From Paenibacillus polymyxa (GTDB taxonomy: Bacteria > Bacillota > Bacilli > Paenibacillales > Paenibacillaceae), in the NCBI RefSeq assembly GCF_015710975.1, contig NZ_CP049783.1, forward strand, positions 4,569,501 to 4,633,500: DNA of 64,000 nt. The letters run 5' to 3'. Below the pieces are notes generated by a model, which saw nothing but the letters and a program-made list of their open reading frames with translations, did not search any database and was not told the origin of the DNA. Each line of letters starts with the position of its first letter. Position 1 is the stretch's first letter. The position numbers and the translations under genes were made by a program. Positions 48,992-57,417 of the stretch are shown piece after piece.

Positions 48992-49630
48992 ATGTTTAAC
49001 ACAACAGGATTCAACAACCTTGCTCTTAATTCGGGCAGCTCAGCGGATGGAAATGTTATTGATTTGTCTGCGCATCTATCCGGTCAGGGACAAATGTATT
49101 CCCGGCGTAAAGAGGTGATTGGGGCCGATGCTGGTAATGCATTCAATCTTATGGCTTTTAATACTCCAGACTCCAGCGTATCAATCGAATACATTTTAGA
49201 TTTTAACTTGGATATGACCGCAGGCGTGGAATTGTCAGGAGAAGGCCGGGCGCAATCTGATTTTGTCCGGTCTTATGATTTAGAAGCAGTGCCTATGTCC
49301 GGTGATGGGCGAATGTCGAACGCTGATTACATCCGAGAAATATTAATGGGGGCTGCACCTATGTCTGGAGAGGGGCGATTGCAGCCAGCTGAGGCCAGTC
49401 GATTCCATACCGACTACATTGAGTTTACAGATGTGTTCCGCCCGGGAGAAGTTATTGTGATTGACTCAGGTAAGTTCAAGATTACTCGCAATGGGCAGAA
49501 CGTTTCTCACTTGTATAATGGTGATTTCTTTGACTTAAATCTCGGCAATAACAATCTTACCTGGACAGATCCAGAGACAGGCCGGACAGTTTTATTCCGT
49601 ATTACACACCGAGATAAATTTTTATATTAA
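48992..49630 (+). CDS. Baseplate protein with SG-E-G-R repeats and Dit-like C terminus
   Basis: A 212-residue protein, TTAGGAGGAAGG before the ATG. Contains four related repeats: HLSGQGQMYSRRKE, ELSGEGRAQSDFVR, PMSGDGRMSNADYIR, PMSGEGRLQPAEASR. The C-terminal ~70 residues (FRPGEVIVIDSGKFKITRNG, LYNGDFFDLNLGNNNLTWTD) resemble the C-terminal domain normally fused to siphophage Dit proteins. So the two Dit parts may be encoded by separate genes here, with the fibre genes between. A structural role in the tail tip is likely. Confidence 0.7.
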   Translation: MFNTTGFNNLALNSGSSADGNVIDLSAHLSGQGQMYSRRKEVIGADAGNAFNLMAFNTPDSSVSIEYILDFNLDMTAGVELSGEGRAQSDFVRSYDLEAVPMSGDGRMSNADYIREILMGAAPMSGEGRLQPAEASRFHTDYIEFTDVFRPGEVIVIDSGKFKITRNGQNVSHLYNGDFFDLNLGNNNLTWTDPETGRTVLFRITHRDKFLY

Positions 49631-49642
49631 GAGAGGTGGACT

Positions 49643-51781
49643 ATGCCTACTCCAACAATGCAAGTGTTTGATAAAAATATGCGGCGTGTTGGAACGCTAG
49701 TGGACTCTTATGACATTCAGCGGCGGCGCAGGATTAACAGTGACTATGAATTAACCTTCATGGTCCCGATGACCAGCGAAGACTATAGGGAAAAGATAGC
49801 AATCAAGAGCCACGTTCAGGATGAGCGTGGCCAATTTTATGTTATTCAGTCTCGTAGCCGATCACGAGAGGGAAAAAAGCTGACTGCAAATATCTACTGT
49901 AATCACATCATGTTCAAACTTAATGATTACAAGTTTCCATATGCTTCATACATTGCTGAAGCCTACGGTATTCATATCAATCAACTCACGGATCTGATTG
50001 CAGCGGCTACAGGCGGGAGATTCAAATTCGTTATCCACGACACATTCGATTTGCATGATGTCAAAGACTTCGGGCGTGGGACGTGCTTGGAAGCTCTCAA
50101 CAAGATCGTTCAGATGTATGAATGTGAAGTCGAGCCAAATAATTTTGTGATCAATCTGAGAAAAAAGATTGGGGCTGATAATGGGCTACAATACAGGCTC
50201 AAAAAGAATATCGTTTCTAGCTCCTTCAAAGATAAAGGTGAATCTCTTGTAACCCGCATGTTTTCACAAATGAAGGATGGACGAACTTTTATTGGAATGG
50301 ATGCATCTAAGCTGACGGACGAGGAGCGGAGTTTGCTTTCCGGTGTACCGGGAACGATTGTAAACGGAAAGCTGACGGTGAACTATTTGATATCTCCTTA
50401 TGCTCAGTATTGGGCCAGTGAGTCAGTTCCTTTTTATGATGGGGAAATCATAGAGCAGGATATTGAAGAACCTGAAGAGTTGCTTAAGGCTACTCGAAAG
50501 GCTCTCAGGGAGCAAGAGAACGTAACACTAGAAGTTACCGTATCGACGGCTGACCTATTTAAAATTGACAATACAGAGCCAGAACCGCATTTAGGTGACA
50601 CGGTAATGTGTATTGATCCGGCTATGGATATGAACAAACTCAAAGCCCGAATCACAGAACTTACAGAGTATCCGTATAGCCGAGACAAACATAGTGAACC
50701 TACGATATCCAATGTCAATTTACGAGACTATGCGGACATTATCAGTGACTTGGAGAGAAGTAAGAACATTGTTAACAACTCGTTTAGTAACGGAAAGATC
50801 CGAACAGAAGTTTTTGAAGCCTATGCCAAACAAGCTGTCATTGATATTAATAACAGTAAAACGGAATTGATTTACCCACCAGAAGGCGGAATATTGGCTC
50901 AAGAAAAGACAAATCCATTGGAACAAGTGCGTCTGACTTCAAAGGGGATAGGCATATCAACAGATGGTTGGAAAACGATCCGTGCTGCTATAACTGCTCG
51001 TGGAGTATTGGCAGAACAGATTATTGGGCAACTTGGTAGCTTTGTTTCTTTAGTTATTGGTAGTGGTAATAACGTAACTAAAATCAATACCGACGGAATT
51101 AGTGCCGGAAACGATGACTATACTATTGCACCGTTCAAGGTAGACATGCAGGGCAATGTAGTAGCAAGATCAATCAAGCTTACTGGCCAGATCGACAACT
51201 CAGAAATGAAATCGAGCGAGATCAAGGCCAGCACAATAAGAACCAGTAAACTTTACGGGAATGAAATAGAAGGAGGTATTATTACAGGGGCCTTATTCCG
51301 TACAGCCAAAGAGGGTAGGCGCATTGAGATAAACTCCAATGGCTTGACTGCCTATAACTCAAGAGGTGGAGAGTCTATTTCTTTAGGTCAGTATAATGAT
51401 GGTGGAGGCTTATTGTTTATGGATAATGGCTCGCCAAGGGGAAGTGTCTACGGAGATAGAGAAGGATTTCATTTGGGAAACATGGGACCTATTATTATTA
51501 GATCAGTTGATGATGCTACTTATTTAAAAGGTCCTGTGGATTTTTCCGAAGCGTTTGTGAGCGGACTTGCTTTAGAGGTAGGGAGCATTAATGGTCTCGA
51601 AAATAAACTTAGAGATTTACGTAACGATATTGACAAAATACATGGAGATTTGTTTAATGGTTTGATCGTTAATGCAACATTCGACCCTGGTTCCAGGAAT
51701 CTAAAATTGTTCAGCCAAGGCAAAACCGTGGCTACAGTTAATATTCCTGCTGGTGGAAGCTCTAGCAGCTCGACAACATAA
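49643..51781 (+). CDS. Tail-associated (Tal-like) baseplate spike protein
   Basis: A 712-residue protein, AGAGAGGTGG before the ATG. N-terminal ~380 residues match the Gp27/Tal hub fold of Firmicute siphophages (VFDKNMRRVGTLVDSYDIQR, SDYELTFMVPMTSEDYREKI, GTCLEALNKIVQMYECEVEP, HLGDTVMCIDPAMDMNKLKA). The rest is beta-structured and repetitive, with a Ser/Thr-rich end. It caps the tail tube and opens on contact with the cell. There is no visible endopeptidase or lysozyme domain, so cell wall cutting at entry may depend on other proteins. Confidence 0.8.
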   Translation: MPTPTMQVFDKNMRRVGTLVDSYDIQRRRRINSDYELTFMVPMTSEDYREKIAIKSHVQDERGQFYVIQSRSRSREGKKLTANIYCNHIMFKLNDYKFPYASYIAEAYGIHINQLTDLIAAATGGRFKFVIHDTFDLHDVKDFGRGTCLEALNKIVQMYECEVEPNNFVINLRKKIGADNGLQYRLKKNIVSSSFKDKGESLVTRMFSQMKDGRTFIGMDASKLTDEERSLLSGVPGTIVNGKLTVNYLISPYAQYWASESVPFYDGEIIEQDIEEPEELLKATRKALREQENVTLEVTVSTADLFKIDNTEPEPHLGDTVMCIDPAMDMNKLKARITELTEYPYSRDKHSEPTISNVNLRDYADIISDLERSKNIVNNSFSNGKIRTEVFEAYAKQAVIDINNSKTELIYPPEGGILAQEKTNPLEQVRLTSKGIGISTDGWKTIRAAITARGVLAEQIIGQLGSFVSLVIGSGNNVTKINTDGISAGNDDYTIAPFKVDMQGNVVARSIKLTGQIDNSEMKSSEIKASTIRTSKLYGNEIEGGIITGALFRTAKEGRRIEINSNGLTAYNSRGGESISLGQYNDGGGLLFMDNGSPRGSVYGDREGFHLGNMGPIIIRSVDDATYLKGPVDFSEAFVSGLALEVGSINGLENKLRDLRNDIDKIHGDLFNGLIVNATFDPGSRNLKLFSQGKTVATVNIPAGGSSSSSTT

Positions 51782-51845
51782 TGTTTACTGCACCTCCTAC
51801 CGATGGTAATATTAGGACATATATACTATGTAGGGGGTACGGTTC

Positions 51846-52445
51846 ATGAAAAAATGGTCTTATTTACTTAGTGGTGTATTGATCGGTGCGGTTGTTGCTA
51901 CGGCTGGTAGCTCATTTGCAGATCAAGTTAAATCTTTAGTGGGAGAAAAAGTGGCAGGGGAATATGCGGTCAAGGTCAATGGTAATTCGCTTGTCGAAAA
52001 TGCCATCGTGGTTGACGGAAAGGCACATGTACCTTTGAGAGCTGTTACCGACTCTTTAGGAGTGAATTTAAAAGTGGACGGGAAAACAATTCAAATTGAA
52101 TCGTCGAATACTTCTTCAAAACAAACAAATGTTGAAGTGGAAAATACTGAAGTTAAAGCTTCTTCAGGTAAATACCAAGGATGGCCTGCTTCCAAACTGG
52201 AAGATAGAAAAGTCGAACTAGAAAAATTTATAAATGATACTGAAAAAGATAAAAAAAACCTACAACAGTCTCTTGAAAAATACAGCAAATTTAGAGAAGA
52301 ATACGCAGGAAATAAAAAGGCGATGGACACTCTGGACTCCAAGACAAAAGGCACGGAAGAAGTATTACAAGAAGCTGAAACTAATATAGCTAAATATAAG
52401 ACTGAACTAGAAGAAATAAATAAAGCTATAGCGGCATTGAAATAA
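51846..52445 (+). CDS. Secreted stalk-domain (copper amine oxidase N-like) coiled-coil protein
   Basis: A 199-residue protein. Signal peptide (MKKWSYLLSGVLIGAVVATA, then GSSFADQ cleavage region). Residues ~40-85 carry a copper-amine-oxidase N-terminal-like stalk motif (VKVNGNSLVENAIVVDGKAH, VPLRAVTDSLGVNLKVDGKT). The rest is a lysine/glutamate coiled coil (about 110-195). Such stalk domains are abundant in Paenibacillus secreted proteins. Coming directly after the tail genes, it may be an accessory exported protein expressed with late genes, or a lysogenic-conversion factor. A strong terminator follows. Confidence 0.75.
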   Translation: MKKWSYLLSGVLIGAVVATAGSSFADQVKSLVGEKVAGEYAVKVNGNSLVENAIVVDGKAHVPLRAVTDSLGVNLKVDGKTIQIESSNTSSKQTNVEVENTEVKASSGKYQGWPASKLEDRKVELEKFINDTEKDKKNLQQSLEKYSKFREEYAGNKKAMDTLDSKTKGTEEVLQEAETNIAKYKTELEEINKAIAALK

Positions 52446-52493
52446 AATCAGTATTACCAAGGTATTAAATAAAATACAACAGAGATATATAGA

Positions 52494-52520
52494 AAGACCT
52501 CTCCGTACTGGAGAGGTCTT
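52494..52520. terminator. Terminator between convergent genes
   Basis: AAGACCTCTCC (52494-52504) and GGAGAGGTCTT (52510-52520), an 11-bp perfect stem with GTACT loop, followed by TACTCTT. Serves the stalk-domain gene and, on the other strand, the convergent gene. Confidence 0.8.
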
Positions 52521-52525
52521 TACTC

Positions 52526-52915
52526 TTATTTATACACATACTTAGATCCCAAGCCCCAATAATCATAATTATAATCCTCTGGATGTTGTATAAGGTGTTT
52601 TGAGCGTTCAATCCAGACATTAAGCTCCTCAGTTTTAGCGAAGGTGCTCACCTTTTCTAATAGTACGGCTAATTCTTTTATACCTTCCTCTTCTCCAGAT
52701 TCAACAACATCACCAGTGAAAACGTAAAGACTACTTAGAAAAAAAGGAATGTGTTTGCATTTTTCGTCATCGACAAAGCTGCATATCATGGGTATGTTTT
52801 CAAAGCTATTCACAGCTAATTCCCAATCTTGATCCGGTATTTTCATATCGCTGTATGCCCATATTCTAATTTCCTTTTGGTTTGGGTTCCAAGCATGTTG
52901 AGCATCTCTCCACAT
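52526..52915 (-). CDS. Hypothetical accessory protein (minus strand)
   Basis: A 129-residue soluble protein with AAGGGTGG before the ATG. Sequence looks eubacterial-accessory: IPDQDWELAVNSFENIPMIC, VFTGDVVESGEEEGIKELAV, WIERSKHLIQHPEDYNYDYW. Several Trp and an acidic surface; no signal peptide. It has the flavour of immunity/barstar-like small proteins, but no motif proves this. It forms a minus-strand pair with the downstream-encoded CPBP protease gene, in a phage otherwise read rightward. Confidence 0.6.
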   Translation of the reverse strand: MWRDAQHAWNPNQKEIRIWAYSDMKIPDQDWELAVNSFENIPMICSFVDDEKCKHIPFFLSSLYVFTGDVVESGEEEGIKELAVLLEKVSTFAKTEELNVWIERSKHLIQHPEDYNYDYWGLGSKYVYK

Positions 52916-52994
52916 TCTTATCCACCCTTTTCAATTGAGTTCTCATTCTCCGATAGTGCAATAATGATTGCCACCTTAAAAGGAATAGGTAAAT

Positions 52995-53600
52995 TCACTG
53001 CCTTAAATAAATAAGAATATTGTAGACACTATGTGCAATCGTTGGAGCCCATATCGAAGAAGTCTTTTTATATATAAATCCAAGAATGTATCCTACGAGA
53101 AATATGGTTATATAGTTAAGAAGTGAATATCCTGAAATAATACCTATTGGAAAGTGTATCCCCATAAAAAGTATGGCTTGTATAAAGTTATATCCTTTTA
53201 CCCGATGGTCTCTTAGTTTATTCATAACGAATCCTCGGAACACCACTTCTTCAGAAAATGCCGTTAACGGTGTAATGATCCATCTGATTCCTATGTCAAA
53301 TCTAAAACCATTAAAGATAGTAACCTCGATTACTACCAATAATAATCCAATAATTCCGCCAGTAAATACTCCCTTGATAATATTTTGTTTTAATTTTATG
53401 TAGTCAATGATTTGTTGCAACCTTACTCGATCGATATATACGAAATAAATGACCACGAGCCCAATCCAAAAAATCAGTTTTATCAAGAAGGATATCAAAT
53501 AAAATCCCAAATCAGTTATTCTTGGATGGAATGTTAGCTCCTTAATTGTCCAGCCTATGTAAAAAAACAATATAAAGAGAATAAGTTTACTTTTAGTCAT
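52995..53600 (-). CDS. CPBP-family intramembrane metalloprotease
   Basis: The ORF begins at 53648, but AAAGGAAAC before an internal ATG sets the start at 53600, giving 201 residues. Several transmembrane helices and the three CPBP (Abi) motifs: EEVVFRGFV with the paired Glu, MGIHFPIG with a His, and IAHSVYN with the final His/Asn. These proteases cleave or process membrane-associated substrates; family members are linked to bacteriocin self-immunity and prenyl-protein processing. Minus strand within a rightward late region points to independent expression in the lysogen, perhaps for surface modification, immunity or exclusion. Confidence 0.9.
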   Translation of the reverse strand: MTKSKLILFILFFYIGWTIKELTFHPRITDLGFYLISFLIKLIFWIGLVVIYFVYIDRVRLQQIIDYIKLKQNIIKGVFTGGIIGLLLVVIEVTIFNGFRFDIGIRWIITPLTAFSEEVVFRGFVMNKLRDHRVKGYNFIQAILFMGIHFPIGIISGYSLLNYITIFLVGYILGFIYKKTSSIWAPTIAHSVYNILIYLRQ

Positions 53601-53777
53601 TTTTTTGTTTCCTTTAATAAATTTCAGCTGATAGTTTAATATTACCATAAATTGTTCTGTAACTCTAATATCTGTAGTGATTTTTGATTGACGTTTATTG
53701 GGGATAAATAAAACAATACTTCTCTTTAAAATCCGCAGCGTTATAGTAACAAAACCAATTTAAGATATAAGTATGAA

Positions 53778-53805
53778 AGCCTCTGATAAATCAGGGGCTT
53801 ATTTT
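53778..53805 (+). terminator. Intrinsic terminator before the lysis genes
   Basis: AGCCTCTGA and TCAGGGGCT (within 53778-53800), TAAA loop, one wobble, then TATTTT. Located 30 bases before the next gene. Confidence 0.65.
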
Positions 53806-53830
53806 GCGTCTTGAGGGGGTGACGAAACCC

Positions 53831-54052
53831 ATGGCAAAGATAAAATCTACATTGGATATACAACTGGATCTAACCAGACCTGTTGAAGAATTGACTGAGG
53901 TTATTTCTGCTGTAATTGCTTCACAGCCACATAAACGTAAAGAAATACTTGAGGGAATGGATATAGCGGTAGGAAATGCATTAGCAGAGATACAGGCTCA
54001 AGAAGAAAAGGAACAGAAAGTAGACGATGATAGCTCAGGAAAAGTTTCCTGA
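53831..54052 (+). CDS. Small hypothetical protein before the holin
   Basis: GAGGGGGTGACG supports ATG 53831 (73 residues), though the frame opens at 53804. Helical and acidic (QLDLTRPVEELTEVISAVIA, QEEKEQKVDDDSSGK). The 3' end contains the CAGGAAAAGTTTCCTGAAC palindrome. Likely part of the lysis cassette transcript; function unknown. Confidence 0.6.
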   Translation: MAKIKSTLDIQLDLTRPVEELTEVISAVIASQPHKRKEILEGMDIAVGNALAEIQAQEEKEQKVDDDSSGKVS

Positions 54053-54074
54053 ACGGAGAGACGGGGGAAGCAAG

Positions 54075-54530
54075 GTGGATAAGTGGGAGGTTTTTAAGTT
54101 CAGTACTGCTTTAGGAAGCAGCGCTGTGACGTACTTTTACGGTGGGTGGTCGGGAGTATTGGGGGTGTTACTTGCTCTGGTCATTATTGATTATGTGACC
54201 GGATTATTTGCCGCTGCCGCAGAAGGTAAGAAGGGTACCGGACCAGGATTAAAAAGCAAGATTGGTCTTATCGGTATAGCTCGAAAGGTATTTATTTTTG
54301 CAATGGTAGCAGTATCCCATCTAATTGATGGAGTCTTAGGCGATTCGCACCTATTCCGAGATGCGGTCGCCTATTTTTATATGGCAAATGAGCTGCTTTC
54401 GATTCTGGAAAACGGGGGCAGGCTTGGAGCGCCAATACCACCAGTGATCCGACAAGCGGTTGAGGTTCTAAAAAGTAAAAGCGGAAGTCAGGAAGGGGAT
54501 AGGGAAGATGCAAGCAAGGAAAAAAGGTAA
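54075..54530 (+). CDS. Phage holin (phage_holin_4 type)
   Basis: ACGGGGGAAG supports GTG 54075 (151 residues), rather than the longer frame from 54027. Hydrophobic segments: VTYFYGGWSGVLGVLLALVI and IDYVTGLFAAAAEG, then IGLIGIARKVFIFAMVAVSH, then FRDAVAYFYMANELLSILEN, matching toxin-secretion/phage lysis holins (LVIIDYVTGL signature). C terminus charged. It forms lesions that release the endolysin. Overlaps the endolysin gene by 23 bases. Confidence 0.9.
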   Translation: MDKWEVFKFSTALGSSAVTYFYGGWSGVLGVLLALVIIDYVTGLFAAAAEGKKGTGPGLKSKIGLIGIARKVFIFAMVAVSHLIDGVLGDSHLFRDAVAYFYMANELLSILENGGRLGAPIPPVIRQAVEVLKSKSGSQEGDREDASKEKR

Positions 54531-55497
54531 TGCCCAAGGAATAGACGTATCCCATTATCAAGGAAAGATTGATTGGAAGGCGGTCAAGGCAAGTGGCATT
54601 TCCTTTGCCTTTATTAAGGCCAGTCAGGGTAAGTTATACCGCGACAAAACATTCATCGGTAATGCACAGGCTGCACGAGCTGTCGGAGTCCTGGTCGGGG
54701 CCTATCACTATTTAGACGATTCTGCGAAAACGCCAGAGGATGCCCGAAAGGAAGCTGCAAACTTTGTGAGCGCCATTAATTCAGCCGGAGGCATCGCGGC
54801 CTTCGATCTGCCGCCGGTTATGGATTATGAGTCCAACAAGTCCGGATTAAGCAAAGCGGCGCTTACAGCCGTAGCTAGGACATTTCTGGCGGAAGTTGAG
54901 CGGCTTACTGGAGTACGACCAATCGTGTACACATATCCTTCGTTCATCGGTAATTTCAGCGGTTTATCAGATTACCCATTGTGGATTGCCCGGTACAGCG
55001 CCACACAGGTCCCGGCTGGCGCATCTGGTTGGTCACGCTGGGATTTCTGGCAGTATAGCGATGGCTCGGCTGGTGGCACATTGCTGTCCGGCACACGTAA
55101 AGTGGCTGGCATCGCTGGCCCGGTGGATCTGAATGAGTACAACGGCACGGTAGACGAGCTGCGGGCGCGGTTCGGTAAGGGAACTGCTGCACCGAAGAAG
55201 GAGTCCGTAAAAGATGCTGTATTCCAAGTGGGTGGTAAGACGCTGGGAAAGGCGCTGCTGTTTGGTTCGAAAACTCATGTGCCACTGTGGGCCTTGGCTA
55301 TGGGTCTTGGGGTATCTTGCAATTGGGATAACTCCAATAAGGTGGCGTATTTGGACGGCCGTAAATTGCAGTCTGTGCAACTTGTTGAAGGTGCAGCTTA
55401 CGTGCAACTCCGGCCAATTGCAGAATCTTACGGAGCTGAGGTTTCATGGGATGCCAAAAATAAAATCGCTGCTTTGAAATTGAAAGGGGATAAATAA
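54508..55497 (+). CDS. GH25 endolysin with C-terminal stalk domain
   Basis: A 329-residue lysozyme. GH25 (Chalaropsis-type) catalytic domain residues ~8-215: GIDVSHYQGKIDW with D13, then PPVMDYES with D106 and E108, YTYPSFI and WQYSDGS. It cuts the MurNAc-GlcNAc bond of peptidoglycan. Instead of SH3b or LysM repeats, residues ~238-328 form a copper-amine-oxidase-like stalk domain (FGSKTHVPLWALAMGLGVSC, AAYVQLRPIAESYGAEVSWD), a Paenibacillus-type wall-associated module. No signal peptide, so release depends on the holins. Confidence 0.93.
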   Translation: MQARKKGNAQGIDVSHYQGKIDWKAVKASGISFAFIKASQGKLYRDKTFIGNAQAARAVGVLVGAYHYLDDSAKTPEDARKEAANFVSAINSAGGIAAFDLPPVMDYESNKSGLSKAALTAVARTFLAEVERLTGVRPIVYTYPSFIGNFSGLSDYPLWIARYSATQVPAGASGWSRWDFWQYSDGSAGGTLLSGTRKVAGIAGPVDLNEYNGTVDELRARFGKGTAAPKKESVKDAVFQVGGKTLGKALLFGSKTHVPLWALAMGLGVSCNWDNSNKVAYLDGRKLQSVQLVEGAAYVQLRPIAESYGAEVSWDAKNKIAALKLKGDK

Positions 55498-55499
55498 TC

Positions 55500-56090
55500 A
55501 TGCAAACAATTATCGAAACCGTACAACCATATGTAAGTACCATCGCTACAGCAATTTTAGGAGTCCTGACAGCCATTGTTATCGCTGGGCTTAATACGAT
55601 TAAGGTGAAGGCCAACACATGGATAGATGCCCGTACAACAGAGTCGCAGCGCGTCCTGTTGCATAAGCTGGCTGAGGAAGGTTTCTCCCTAGCTAAAACG
55701 GCGTACAAAGAGGCTGACGGATCTAAAAAACTCCAAGAAGCTTTATCCTATGTAACCGGGCAGTTGGAACAAAAGGGTATCACACTGACTCAGGTGGAAG
55801 TCCAAGCGGCGATTGAAAAGGCGTACCTTGACTACAAAGCCAAAGCCAAGCAAGAACCTGTTAGTACGGAGGAAGCTACTATAGCGGATACAGCAGCCAA
55901 GGTTAGCACTGAAGAAGCAGCTCAAGCCGCAGCTAAGGAAGCTGTATCTGGTCTGGCTGCAAAGCTTAATGATTTTTTGGCTCAAGCTACAGCAGAGGTA
56001 GCCAATACTGTTCCTGCTCAGGTGCAATCTGAACCTGGACCTATTTCAGCGCCGTTAGAAGCTGTTCAAATGCCTGTAACTACGGAGTAA
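55500..56090 (+). CDS. LLH-family phage holin / spanin-like membrane protein
   Basis: A 196-residue protein. One N-terminal transmembrane segment (VSTIATAILGVLTAIVIAGL), then a helical part with the pattern of Phage_holin_6 (LLH) proteins (VLLHKLAEEGFSLAKTAYKE, LQEALSYVTGQLEQKGITLT, EVQAAIEKAYLDYKAKAKQE), then an Ala/Glu-rich tail. It directly follows the endolysin with a 2-base gap. A second holin-like protein next to a phage_holin_4 type is common; it may regulate lysis timing. Confidence 0.8.
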   Translation: MQTIIETVQPYVSTIATAILGVLTAIVIAGLNTIKVKANTWIDARTTESQRVLLHKLAEEGFSLAKTAYKEADGSKKLQEALSYVTGQLEQKGITLTQVEVQAAIEKAYLDYKAKAKQEPVSTEEATIADTAAKVSTEEAAQAAAKEAVSGLAAKLNDFLAQATAEVANTVPAQVQSEPGPISAPLEAVQMPVTTE

Positions 56091-56101
56091 GGTAAAGCAA
56101 A

Positions 56102-56136
56102 TACCCTACCGCTTTTGCTGGTAGGGTAGCTTTTTT
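56102..56136. terminator. Terminator after the lysis cassette
   Basis: TACCCTACC (56102-56110) and GGTAGGGTA (56120-56128), then GCTTTTTT. It separates the rightward lysis genes from a convergent minus-strand gene and can serve both. Confidence 0.85.
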
Positions 56137-56560
56137 AATAATATATATCGTCTTCTGTTGTATCATACGATTTTTTGAAGCTAATTTTTTTCTTTTTTAT
56201 ATATATTATTATTGCTAAAAAGGACAAGGGAATTGGAATATAGGTTCCATAAATATTTATAAGTTCTTTAGAGAAAGGTGTAAAAGACAACACAATAAAA
56301 GAAACTACACAAAATAATAAATAGAATAATAATAGTCCTACTAATAAATTTATAAGTTGAAATATGTTAACTAAAAGACCCTCTTTGTTTAGGTACCAAC
56401 CAAGAAAAGAAAAAAGAGAGCCGAACAGGGCAGCGAGTGACAATCTTATAATGTAACTTAGCCATACTACATCAGTATACGAACTGAAATAAATACCTAA
56501 AGCTCCTCCAACAACAGCACCAAAAATTCCAACTATTGTAGTAAGTGATAAACCGTTCAT
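56135..56560 (-). CDS. Multi-pass membrane protein (minus strand)
   Basis: A 141-residue protein with about four hydrophobic helices (TIVGIFGAVVGGALGIYFSS, SLAALFGSLFSFLGWYLNKE, LINLLVGLLLFYLLFCVVSF, IPIPLSFLAIIIYIKKKKIS), basic then acidic C terminus. GAAAGGAACT precedes the ATG. AT-rich and independently oriented, as expected of a lysogen-expressed accessory gene. Could act in superinfection exclusion; no family or evidence for that beyond context. Confidence 0.65.
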   Translation of the reverse strand: MNGLSLTTIVGIFGAVVGGALGIYFSSYTDVVWLSYIIRLSLAALFGSLFSFLGWYLNKEGLLVNIFQLINLLVGLLLFYLLFCVVSFIVLSFTPFSKELINIYGTYIPIPLSFLAIIIYIKKKKISFKKSYDTTEDDIYY

Positions 56561-56738
56561 ATTTGCAGTTCCTTTCTCAAATAATCAACCTTTTTAATAT
56601 CCATAGATTACAATGTTTTTGATATAGTCTATCAGGCCTAGGAAATTTTTTCTATATATATTCACAATATAGACCATACGAATTATACTGATAACAACAT
56701 ATAAGGAAGCACCATTGTGCAATTTAAACCCATAGGGG

Positions 56739-56838
56739 CACTTTACTGACTCAAGTTGGTGGGGTGTCTTTTATTTATGAAGCCTTAAATTTATTTTCCA
56801 GAAAATTCTTGACAAATTCATCTGTGGTAAATTATAGT
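56739..56838 (+). promoter_or_regulatory. Insulating hairpin followed by a promoter for the secreted protein gene
   Basis: CACTTTACTGA (56739-56749) pairs with TTGGTGGGGTG (56756-56766), using wobbles, then TCTTTTATT. This is a variant of the hairpin repeated at 57300, 58772 and 61071. Downstream, TTGACA (56809-56814)-N18-TATAGT (56833-56838) is a good sigma-A promoter, 30 bases before the 56869 start. The preceding interval (56561-56738) shows nothing else. Confidence 0.7.
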
Positions 56839-56868
56839 AAGCCTATATCTGAGAAAAGGGGACTTATT

Positions 56869-57213
56869 ATGAAGAAAATGTTTATTTCATTATTTTTAGG
56901 AGTGCTTATAACAACTGGTTTATCTGTATCAAGCTTCTCTTCTTTTACATCAGTTGCTGATGCAAAACCGCTTAGGTATACAGTTACTCTTCATCCGAAT
57001 GAGACTTATCAATTAGGATATGGTCCAGGTTATTGGTACTACATGGGGAGTGGAAAATCAAATGATTTTACAGTATCCCCAAGAGGGCTTATTAAAATAT
57101 ATCCAGACCCAGAAAATATTTCTGTTGGAGATGGAGCATATGCTGGTGAGATATCGACTGTTGATAGATTTGGTGGTGAAGTGGAAACAGTAACGATTAG
57201 AATTAAATACTAA
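56869..57213 (+). CDS. Small secreted protein
   Basis: AAAAGGGG supports ATG 56869 (114 residues). Signal peptide MKKMFISLFLGVLITTGLSV with cleavage near ADA. The mature ~85 residues are beta-rich (YTVTLHPNETYQLGYGPGYW, YAGEISTVDRFGGEVETVTI) and may form a small beta-sandwich. Has its own TTGACA/TATAGT promoter. No family recognised. First of the island of exported proteins at the prophage end. Confidence 0.75.
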   Translation: MKKMFISLFLGVLITTGLSVSSFSSFTSVADAKPLRYTVTLHPNETYQLGYGPGYWYYMGSGKSNDFTVSPRGLIKIYPDPENISVGDGAYAGEISTVDRFGGEVETVTIRIKY

Positions 57214-57282
57214 TATTGTATCTAATAACTCTTATTTTCGTTTATAAACAATTTCACACGTAAGAAAACAACGCTCTTCAAT

Positions 57283-57331
57283 CCGAAAGCATCGGTGATA
57301 CCCTGCTGGCATACGCTGGTGGGGTGTTTTT
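57283..57331 (+). terminator. Copy of the moron hairpin/terminator element
   Basis: CCGA-aagca-TCGG (57283-57295) then ACCCTGCTGGC (57300-57310) with GCTGGTGGGGT (57315-57325) and TTTTTCTG. Same design as the elements before the two nuclease genes. No intact gene follows it, so it may mark a lost cassette. Confidence 0.7.
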
Positions 57332-57362
57332 CTGTTTTATAGGGGGTGCTATTGCTAAAAAC

Positions 57363-57408
57363 AAATAAAGTATTTTCTTAGTGCTTAGGCTAAGAAAATA
57401 CTTTATTT
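57363..57408. terminator. Perfect 19-bp palindrome between convergent genes
   Basis: AAATAAAGTATTTTCTTAG (57363-57381), loop TGCTTAGG, CTAAGAAAATACTTTATTT (57390-57408). Likely a bidirectional terminator. The left arm and loop are also present at 26503-26529. Confidence 0.75.
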
Positions 57409-57417
57409 AATGTCTGT

